Positions 17,623 to 25,800 of a stretch of 64,000 nt of DNA are shown here, piece by piece. Source of the DNA: Paracoccus jeotgali. GTDB taxonomy: Bacteria; Pseudomonadota; Alphaproteobacteria; Rhodobacterales; Rhodobacteraceae. The DNA lies in assembly GCF_002865605.1 (NCBI RefSeq), contig NZ_CP025583.1:848501-912500 (forward strand), read 5' to 3'. The notes under the pieces were generated by a model. That model had not been told where the DNA came from. It searched no databases and worked only from the letters and a program-made list of their open reading frames with translations. Within the stretch, counting starts at the first letter, position 1. Each line of letters opens with the position of its first letter. The position numbers and the translations under genes were made by a program.

Positions 17623-18119
17623 TTGCTGATCCTCGGGCGTGGGGTGAAGCCGAAGAATTTCCAGCCATTCCAATTCGCGCCGGTGATGGCCCGCGCCGCG
17701 CCAGAAAGCGATTTGTACCGACGACCTTGCCACTCGAAGCCCTTTGTCAGCACCGTGACAGTGTGCTCGACGCCGTTCCATTCCCGGACCAGCTTGGTGC
17801 CTGGCAAAGGCCGTCGTGGGTCGGTCATCACCTGACCGGGTTCGCCAGAAGCCACCTCCGCTGCAAGCGCATCCAGCGTCCGCCGTGTGTCACGGCCAAT
17901 GCCGCCAAGGGCCAGTTCCTGGATGCGGTAGCCAAGCCGCAGCTCGAGGTTCTGGCGGCTGGTGTTCGGCGCGGGCGCGTCAAAGATCGCCGCCCATTTC
18001 TCACGCAGCTCCGGCACGGTCATGGCCTTCAGCGCCACCAGGTCCGCCAGGACAGCGTGATCCTGCGCAGAGCCAAGGCATGTTCTCTTTCCTACTGATT
18101 TCATTTTGGTTTTCGTCAT
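17619..18119 (-). CDS. DUF2924 protein
   Basis: The 166-aa basic protein matches DUF2924, with PGTKLVREWNGVEHTVTVL and the C-terminal segment RYKSLSGAARAITGANWNGW. DUF2924 almost always precedes a serine recombinase of this kind and is thought to help DNA binding or recombination, though the function is not established. It overlaps both neighbours by 4 bp. Confidence 0.88.
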   Translation of the reverse strand: MTKTKMKSVGKRTCLGSAQDHAVLADLVALKAMTVPELREKWAAIFDAPAPNTSRQNLELRLGYRIQELALGGIGRDTRRTLDALAAEVASGEPGQVMTDPRRPLPGTKLVREWNGVEHTVTVLTKGFEWQGRRYKSLSGAARAITGANWNGWKFFGFTPRPRISK

Positions 18120-18337
18120 TCGTCCTCTCCAACTCGGGTTCGCAACTGGTGACGACGACGGCGAACAAGGGCGAGGATGTCCAGCGAACTGTCTCCTTTG
18201 TCCGGAGATTTTTCGGTAATTGTCCGTGGGTTGGCGCGATCTATGGCTGCGGCGAGGATCTGGGCGACTTCCGCCAGCCGCTCATTGGTGGTGAGCTTGT
18301 CAGGCGGAGGGGCGAAATTGACGTTGGTATCGGGCAT
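18116..18337 (-). CDS. small conserved protein opening the recombinase operon
   Basis: The 73-residue protein has a helical segment (TTNERLAEVAQILAAAIDRA) and a basic tail (ALVRRRRHQLRTR). Short proteins with this N-terminal theme commonly precede DUF2924. The stop overlaps the DUF2924 ATG by 4 bp. No domain is recognised. It is the promoter-proximal gene of the four-gene minus-strand recombinase unit, and the IS66 insertion lies 135 bp upstream of it. Confidence 0.65.
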   Translation of the reverse strand: MPDTNVNFAPPPDKLTTNERLAEVAQILAAAIDRANPRTITEKSPDKGDSSLDILALVRRRRHQLRTRVGEDE

Positions 18338-18492
18338 GGCGGGCGAACCTCAGGAGCTGTTTTGCCCTGTGATGGTCGCTGTGAGGATGGGGTTTCAAGT
18401 TAAAACAACAGGTTGTCGAAGGAGAGTGAAAGTAAGCGAAACCTTGCGTTTATTCAATTACCAGCGTCGATGGTAAGCGTCCGGCCTGACCG

Positions 18493-19990
18493 CTACCCGC
18501 GCCATTTCCAAGGCAGCAGGTCATCGACCTTTGTGATCTTGTAATCAGGGATACGGGCCAGGGTGTCGGCGAGCCAGGCATGGGGATCGATGGCGTTGAG
18601 CTTGGCTGTTTCGATCAGGGTGTAGGCGATGGCGGCGGCCTTTCCACCTGCCTCGGAACCGACGAATAGGTAGTTTTTCCGCCCGAGGGCGATGGCGCGC
18701 ATGCCGCGTTCGGCGGCGTTGTTGTCGAGCTCGAGGATGCCGTTGTCGAGGTAGGGGCGCAGGCGTTCCATCCTGGTGAGGGCGTATCGGATGGCGGCCG
18801 CTAGGGGGGATTTCCCCGAGATCGTGGTGAGTTGCATGGCCAGCCAGACTTCCAGGTCATCGAAGACCGGGGCGGCATGTGCCTTACGGAGTTCGGCGCG
18901 GCGGTCCGGTGGCGAACCTCGGGCTTCCTTCTCGACGGCATAGAGCCGGGCGATGCGGCCGATGGCCTCCTCAGCGATCGGCGAACCTTGCGATCGGTGG
19001 ATGTCCACGAACTTGCGCCTGACATGGGCCATGCAGGCGACCTCGCGGATGGCGCCGGAACGGTAGAGATCCTCGAACCCGGCATAGCCGTCGGCATGCA
19101 TCCAGCCGCGGAAACGGGCCAGATGATCCTTGGGGTGCTGACCCTTGCGGTCGCCCGAGAAGCGATACCATGCGGCAGGCGGAGCATCGCCATCCCATGG
19201 GCGCTCATCGCGGGCATAGGTCCAGAGCCGGGCCGTCTGGGTCTTGCCGGTGCCGGGCGCCAGCATCCGCACCGGCGTATCGTCGGCGAAGATCGCCTCG
19301 GCCGACAGGACATGGCGCCCGATGGCCTCGGCCAGTGGCTCCAGAAGGGTGGTGGTCTTGCCGACCCAGTCGGCCAGGGTCGATCGGTCGAGATCGAGCC
19401 CTTCGCGGCCGAAGATCTGGCTCTGGCGATAGAGGGGGAGATGGTCGGCATACTTGCTGACCAGCACATGGGCCAGCAGACCCGGCCCGGGCGACCGCGC
19501 TCGATCGGGCGCGACGGCAGCGGGGCCTGGACGAAGCGTTCGCAGCAAGCGCAGGTCAGCCGGGGCGGACAATCCGGTTCACGATGAAGCGCCCAGGAAC
19601 ATACTCCAGCTCTTCCGTGACGTCCTCGCCGATCCGGCGCAGGCGACCGCCGCAATCGGCACAGGCATCGGCGCCGGGCATCAGTTCCACCTCCATCCGG
19701 GGGATATGATCCGGGATCGGACGGCGCTTGGGTTTGCCCTTCTCCTCGATGTCCGGCAGACGCATCCGCGCCGTCATCGCGGCGGCCGCGATCTCGCTGG
19801 CCTCAAGAGCCAACTGAAGCTGTTCTGCCGTCTCCGAGGACGCGCCGAACCGGTGTGCCCGGTGCCCGGCCAGTTGGTGCCGCAGCTTCTCGATCAGGAT
19901 CGCCTGCGCCTTCACCTCGGCCAGAAGCCGCGCGGTGAAGCTGCGCAACTCCTCGGGATCTTCCGGCAGGGTCAGGGTCTGATCGAGCAT
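18493..19990 (-). pseudogene. tnpC: IS66 transposase TnpC, two frameshifts
   Basis: The product would be about 500 aa. The N-terminal part (start 19990) has the helical leader and Cys zinc motif (ADACADCGG) but stops at 19558 after VNRIVRPG. A second frame continues with LTCACCERFVQAPLPSRP, and a third frame carries the catalytic domain from about 19480: FADDTPVRML (Asp), MHADGYAGFED (Asp) and LDNNAAERGM (Glu). Each break is explained by one missing C, in CCCC-GG near 19562 and in GGCC-GGG near 19489. The element would be unable to move by itself unless these are sequence errors. Confidence 0.85.
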
Positions 19991-20050
19991 GCAAGGAGTT
20001 TATCCCACGGGATTCCTTATGGGAATCATTCTCTTGTGGCCCCCCCCTGA

Positions 20051-20397
20051 TTATCCCGCTGCCAAGGGCCGCCACGTTCGCTCCGGGGCACGCCAGTCGA
20101 TCCCTTCCAGGAGCATCGACAACTGCGCCGGTGTCAGCGCCACCTTCCCTCCTTGGCCGAGGGCCAGACGAACCGGCCCCGCTCCAGCCGCTTCATGAAC
20201 ATGCAGGCCCCCTGGCCATCCCACCAGATGACCTTCACCAGATCACCGCGACGGCCGCGGAAGACGAAGAGATGCCCGCCGAAAGGATCCTGCTTCAGCA
20301 CCGCCTCGGCCTGCGCCGCCAAGGAAGCAAAGCCCTTGCGCATGTCGGTGACCCCGGCAGCCAGCCAGACCCGCGTGTTGGCCGGAACCGGGATCAC
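20051..20397 (-). pseudogene. tnpB: IS66 accessory protein TnpB, frameshifted near the end
   Basis: The N-terminal 80 residues are typical TnpB ([20 protein letters not shown] and [18 protein letters not shown]). After [10 protein letters not shown] the frame is lost and stops at 20134. Restoring one C in GGGAAGG near 20150 gives the usual ending ([15 protein letters not shown], then RPLAAG) up to a TAA at 20051. Its ATG overlaps the tnpA stop by 4 bp. Confidence 0.8.
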
Positions 20398-20789
20398 GCC
20401 GAAAGTCCCCGGATCAGCCGCGCCAGCGCCTCAGGATCATAGCTGCCGCTGATCCGCATCCGGTGACCGCCCGCCAGCTCGATCTCGATGTGGTTCTCGG
20501 CGGCAGGTGCCGCCGGAGTAGACCTGGTCTCCGCGACGATCTCTACGGGCAGAAACCGCGCCTCCTCTGCTGGGGGCGCAACCGAGGTGGGGTCCGGCGC
20601 ATAACGGGGATCGCGCAGCCACTTGAAGATCAGGTTCGCGTTCACCGCGTAGCGCCGCGCCACCTGAGCCACGGAAACGCCCGGCGCCGCCGTCTGGAAA
20701 CAGATCGAACGCTTCTCCTCATCCGTCCAAAGTCGCTTCGTCCGACGCGCCACGCCATCACCATAGTGTCCACTATCAATGGTGGACAC
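20394..20789 (-). CDS. tnpA: IS66 accessory protein TnpA
   Basis: The protein has a helix-turn-helix region ([20 protein letters not shown]) typical of IS66 OrfA and is complete. The GTG at 20789 lies in an 11-bp inverted repeat; a GTG at 20753 giving MARRTKRLW is an equally likely start. TnpA acts with TnpB and TnpC in transposition. Confidence 0.85.
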   Translation of the reverse strand: MSTIDSGHYGDGVARRTKRLWTDEEKRSICFQTAAPGVSVAQVARRYAVNANLIFKWLRDPRYAPDPTSVAPPAEEARFLPVEIVAETRSTPAAPAAENHIEIELAGGHRMRISGSYDPEALARLIRGLSA

Positions 20790-20792
20790 TAT
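20763..20792. repeat. 11-bp inverted repeat over the tnpA start region
   Basis: ATAGTGTCCAC (20763-20773) and GTGGACACTAT (20782-20792) are perfect complements with an 8-nt loop. The hairpin would fold in the tnpA mRNA leader or serve as an operator, limiting transposase synthesis. Confidence 0.6.
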
Positions 20793-20958
20793 CCGCCTCT
20801 TTCACCACGCGGCAGGGCGGTCAGGCCGGACGCTTACCGTCGATGTGCCGAAAGGTGTAATTCACCGGAAAAGCCACGCGGCACTCCACCATGACCGGTG
20901 CGCAGTGGTGACCGACCTCAAATTGGCAGGCAGCGCGGCCACATTAAATGCAACCGCG

Positions 20959-22893
20959 TCAAGCTTGATACTGCAAAACAGATAGTGCAGCCTCGGCCCT
21001 CGAAAGATGATGCGAAAGTGCAGGCTCAAGGTGTCTGAGACGACGTATCATCATGAGGAGATTGCCGGAGCGAACTCTGGCAGCAAGCGAGAAGCAAATC
21101 TCATTGATCCATTCGCCCACGAATACAGCCCAAGCTTCGTTATCTTCGAAGGCCGCTGCGGCGATAAGTGCAATGCGCACGTCGTTTTCCGGATCTTCAT
21201 CGAATAATCCTTGCCGACGCTTGATACGTGTGAGAACGCAAATGTGCCGAGCAAGATCTTCATTTCGAGCGGCTGCTCCGAGAGTCGAAAGAGCTGCAAG
21301 AACTTGAAATGATGTTGGCTCTTCCTCCCCAGTCTTTACGATGTAGTCAAGCCGCTTGAGCGCATTTGCGGCTAGCGACGCGACTTCGTCGACATCCCCG
21401 GATATGTAAGCGATGTTGATTGCCCTGAGAAAGGTGCTAGGGCTCAATACTTCGGCCGAAAAAACCTTCCGAGCATCTTCCAATATTTCTTCTGCTAGCG
21501 GCGTGATTGCTCTGCAAGTTCCTTCCAATGGACCAGGGAGAAAAGGACGCGGCCATCTTTCTGCTTGGCTGAGTTTAGAATCAGGCCCGATGAGTAGTGC
21601 TCTCAGTGCTTCCGATTCGATATCTTCGTTGTGAACCTGCGCAGCTACATGAAGTCGACCAATCATCTCCGCACGTAGTTGCTCAGCCGTCGCATACTCA
21701 GGCAGCCAGCGTGGCTCGCGCCGAAGGTCAATCAGCTCTTGAAGGAACGCGATCTGAGGCGATCCACTTTCCGTTAACCATTCTTCAACCCCCAATGGGT
21801 CGGATCCTACATCATTCAGAGCACGAACGACGAGGGACGCATGGGCGAGAGCGGCCTGCCGACGAAAAAACGGAGGCGCATCTGGAAACACGCGCTCCCT
21901 TGCGATTACCCCGATGGATGAAGCGAAAACTGCCGAAAGGGCCTTATATGGGCTAACGTTGCCGACATCTTCTGCGAGGATCGCATCAACAATACGGATC
22001 GCCGTATCTTCAAGTTCAGAAAAGTCTGCCATATTAGCAAAATAAACTTCGACGGCCGCAATTCGAGATATGGGATCACCATGAGCTGCAAGCCACTCGA
22101 AAAGGTCTCGAACTTCGTTGATAGCCAGCGGCGTCAATGAAATCTTCCCTGTGATCTCAGAGTGTCCACAGATCAGTAGCGCCCAACGCAAGCCGTCTAC
22201 ACCCTTCTGGCCTACGAGCTGTTCGATAAGTGGCCGGGCGACTTCTTCGAAGTACTCCACGGTTGTCGTTTGCGCCTCGAGTTTTCCAACTAGACGCGTA
22301 TAGTATTTGGCTTGATTGGGTGCGAATAAGCGAAAGTCGGCGCGACGACGCTCCAAGCCATTCCTTAGAGCCACATCCATCATTGATGGCATGGCCTCGA
22401 TGTCCTCCATCAGACTGGCGAACGCGTCGTCACTCAGCGGCGCTTTATTGAGCTCCAGCCTCCGACTTCTGACCCAATCGGACGGAAGAAGAAACATCTC
22501 TGAAACCCGATCCAACCATGCGATGCGGATCGAGCTATCACTTGCAAGTGGCGAGTGATCGTCTAGATGAAAAACTGTTTCTTCTCTGAAAAGCTTGAAG
22601 TGAAGCGTCCAATTGTCGCCTCGTTCGACAACAATACTCCAGATCACTTCGTTTTCATCAGCGATATCAGCAGCAACACCAAGAACATCTATGGCCGAAC
22701 GTAATGTATCGTAGAGAGCGGAACGCTCGAAAGATGGGCCGTCGGGTCCAAGCCTTACACCTCTTCGGATGCCGACCCCCCACTTCTGGAGCATATCCTC
22801 ATCCAAGAGGACATCGTGCCTCATCATTGGCGGAACGGCTTCGAGCGCCCGTTCGAACAAGAGCCGCGCGTATAAGTTTGTATCAATTGTCAT
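20959..22893 (-). CDS. 644-aa helical-repeat protein of unknown function, partner of the hydrolase-TPR-PIN gene
   Basis: I do not recognise a catalytic family. The ATG at 22893 overlaps the 1541-aa gene by 11 bp, so the two are translationally coupled. The N-terminal 130 residues look mixed alpha/beta (ENEVIWSIVVERGDNWTLHFK). The rest is a long run of amphipathic helices of the HEAT/TPR kind (for example ALSAVFASSIGVIARERVF and VLAALSTLGAAARNEDLARH). No transmembrane segment, Walker motif or nuclease motif is seen. G+C is visibly lower than in phage genes nearby. A sensor, scaffold or inhibitor role for the larger protein is inferred from coupling only. Confidence 0.75.
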   Translation of the reverse strand: MTIDTNLYARLLFERALEAVPPMMRHDVLLDEDMLQKWGVGIRRGVRLGPDGPSFERSALYDTLRSAIDVLGVAADIADENEVIWSIVVERGDNWTLHFKLFREETVFHLDDHSPLASDSSIRIAWLDRVSEMFLLPSDWVRSRRLELNKAPLSDDAFASLMEDIEAMPSMMDVALRNGLERRRADFRLFAPNQAKYYTRLVGKLEAQTTTVEYFEEVARPLIEQLVGQKGVDGLRWALLICGHSEITGKISLTPLAINEVRDLFEWLAAHGDPISRIAAVEVYFANMADFSELEDTAIRIVDAILAEDVGNVSPYKALSAVFASSIGVIARERVFPDAPPFFRRQAALAHASLVVRALNDVGSDPLGVEEWLTESGSPQIAFLQELIDLRREPRWLPEYATAEQLRAEMIGRLHVAAQVHNEDIESEALRALLIGPDSKLSQAERWPRPFLPGPLEGTCRAITPLAEEILEDARKVFSAEVLSPSTFLRAINIAYISGDVDEVASLAANALKRLDYIVKTGEEEPTSFQVLAALSTLGAAARNEDLARHICVLTRIKRRQGLFDEDPENDVRIALIAAAAFEDNEAWAVFVGEWINEICFSLAARVRSGNLLMMIRRLRHLEPALSHHLSRAEAALSVLQYQA

Positions 22894-25800
22894 CAAACAA
22901 CTCGTCGGTGGAATCGGATTCCCGGAGGTGACACACGAGTGCGTTGATCCGTGCCTTCACATCGGCAAGAACGTCAGCATAAAGCTCCGGCTCTTCCTCC
23001 TTCAAGCCCGCAAGTACGCGATCCTCAAGCCATTCACCGTAGGCAACTGCGACATGTTTATCGCGCCCCGTTGCAAGCATTACGAGCATTGAGAGCCAGG
23101 TGCGTCTTGTCCGCTCCAGTATCTCCCCTTTTTCATTCATCCGATGCGCCCACCACGAGGGGTCACCTAGATCAAAGAGCCAGTCTGAACGGGCTCGGCA
23201 TGCGGCATGATCGCCACCACCCTCCCAAGCAAGTAAAATTGCGTGAAGGCAATAGGCTGTGATACGATCTAGCCATGGAGCCTCTGAAGGAAGCTGAAGT
23301 GCATCGCTCATTCGAACACGCGCGACACTTTCTCTCACTGCTCGAAGTTCAGCGGTCTCGATTAGGACGCCGTCCTTCACATCGGCTTCCATAACTAACT
23401 CGGACAGTTCTTCCCTGTCGACAGGGGCAAGCGAATAGCCTGACTGTCTGAGCATCGTCCGCGCCTCCCGCCAGTCCAACAGGCTGATCGAACCTCTCGC
23501 GCGAAGTATATCAAGCAACGACCAAGAGGTGAGGATTGGTATTGAGCCTTGGTCAGATGCCATATTTATGTGTGCGTTAACGAAGCGGTCGTCAAAAACA
23601 CAGGCGTCGACTTCACCAGCCAATTTAAGCGTGGCCATTGACGGGTGCGTGAACCATCGCGGACTATGATCTTGATCGTCCCGCACTGCACACCCAAGCT
23701 GGATCCAGCCGTCTTGGATGCCCAGCGATAACCAAGCCCTAAGTCTTTCAACGATCGAAAGCGCTTCTTCGGCGCGCGCGTCATGCTCGATGAGTTGGCG
23801 TGCCTCCTCCATCTCCGAAGCTGGGACCACCACATCAAAACCGGCCCGACGTAGAGGGTTTAGCAGGTTCGAGTGGGAAAGCAGTGACGCTGCGGTATCA
23901 TCAAGTAGCAGAATTGAGTTTTTCGGAACCTCTCTTTTTGTAGCGCCCTCGGGTCGCTTGTGCACTCGACGAGCTGCGGCAATCGCTCCTTCCGTGAGCA
24001 CACCGTGCACGGACAATGCATCGACGATGTCGGCAGTGGAACAAACATGTTGATCATATTCCCCGAGTTCTGCTGCGACAGACATAGCAGAACCAACCTT
24101 CCAGATAGGTCCACCAACAACAACGATCTGCTCTCGGCCATCGTCCTGAATTGTTGCCGCCTGAGTAAAAAGTTCGGCCAAGGTGCGCCCTACTTCCCGA
24201 AAAAGCGACTCGGACGCCGGACCGGTTGCCTCGTGTATCCTTACGGTCCCATCAGTGACTGATCGCTGCAATGCATGAGCGGCATGAACTTGGCTCGGTT
24301 GGTGAAAGCGTAACTGCGTCCGCTCCTCAAAGAGCCATGCCAAGGTCTCATGCGACACGAGCACCCTGTCGAAGGTCTTGCGACATGCTTCCAGAAACCC
24401 AATCATTGAAATAGTTAGGAGTGCGACGGGATCGAGCGCGATGGATCGAAGGTCTCCAGATGCTGGCCTAGCTTTTCCGGAGGTGGTGAGAACCATAGTT
24501 TTCTTGCGGACATCCGACTGGTTCGCATTCCACAGCGCTTGAGAAAGGACCAACTGCGTCAAAGACCGGTTGAGCGACTGAGCCACCAGAAACAGTGGAA
24601 TTTCTCCCCGCAGGGCTTTCTCGATGATGCGCGTCTCTCGTGCCTCCCACTCGGGCATTTTCTTGACAATCTGGTCGAACGACGCTCGTTGCACCGGCCC
24701 CTCCCCATCGGAAGATTCTGAGAGCTCTGCCGCTCGCGCAATCCAGCTTGCTACGGTAGCGTCATCTTCCCAGCCCGCACTCGTTGCAGCATGGTAACAT
24801 GCTGCAAGGATGGCAGGGTCGTCCAGTGCGCCGTTAGCGGCTTGGCGAACAAGAGCCTCCCCACGCGAAGCTCCGATGAACTGTGCAATTTGGCCCGCCT
24901 GCAGCAATTCGACTGCTGACCGCTCGTCACGATACGACCACTGCTCCTCGACGTAGGCCTGAAGAGCCTCCCAGTCACCGGCCGTGATCTTTAGTTGGAG
25001 AAGCAACAGGCGCGCTGCTTCGCTGTCATTCTCACTTCGGAGGGCATTGAGCGCCTTGGCCGCCTCCTGAAGCCTCCCCAGCTCAAAGAGTATTCGAGCG
25101 TGGAGAATCTGCATTTGTCGGTCCGCCCTGAGGACGGGGTAGATATCAAACACCTCGAGCGCTTTGTCTTGCTGGCCGGACTCGTAGAGGGCGATCACTA
25201 ACATGCGCGCATCGCCAGCATCTCCACTGCGCTCAACAAGCCGTTTCCCTAACTCAATTACCTCGCCAAACGCCTCGCGCTCAGCATAAGCAGCAGTTAA
25301 AGCCCGTAGATCAACGATTGAACCGGAGCGCTCGAAGTTCGCTTTATGTGCTGCAAGAACTCCGTCTTGACCTCCAGTCAAGTCGATTAGCGTATGAAGG
25401 CGCGCCGATATCGCGTGATCCATGCCGGCTCTCTCGGCCTCTGAAAGGCGCGCTCGCGCACGCGTTTTCTCTCCAGAACGCGCGAGCATCTCCGTTTCCA
25501 TGCCAAGGACGATTGTCGCATCCAGATGACGGAGCAGATGCTCTCGATGTCGTTCAATATATTTGACGCCATCCATTGGTTCATCTCTTACCATCGCCAT
25601 GGCGATCCGGGCAGCTGCGTGCTCGAAGCGCTTCCCACCGGTCAGAGCGACCTGGCGTTCAATTTCTCGATCGACAGCTGCCAAGTCGACGTCAATACCG
25701 CATTGCTTGGCCCACAGAAACCTTCTCAGAAGAGGTTCCGGTTCGGCGAGGCACTCCTCAAGTCTCCGTCGAGAATCCTCTTGCGTTGATGGATCTTTTA

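Larger units (their letters stand above)
18473..20837 (-). mobile_element. IS66-family insertion sequence with exact 8-bp target duplication
   Basis: Perfect 21-bp terminal inverted repeats, GTAAGCGTCCGGCCTGACCG plus C, lie at 18473-18493 and in reverse at 20817-20837. Both are flanked by CGTCGATG (18465-18472 and 20838-20845), the 8-bp duplication typical of IS66. Inside are tnpA, tnpB and tnpC on the minus strand. The exact duplication and ends point to a recent insertion, yet tnpB and tnpC are frame-disrupted. Joining the flanks restores a short sequence with no recognisable gene. Confidence 0.95.

Noticed and set aside
18493..19990. Programmed frameshifting in the IS66 transposase
   Set aside because: Two shifts in the same direction would be needed, no slippery heptamer is present at either, and IS66 transposases are normally single frames. 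Base loss or sequence error is simpler.
20838..20958. Gene interrupted by the IS66 insertion
   Set aside because: Joining the flanks at the 8-bp duplication gives only short frames without a recognisable product.
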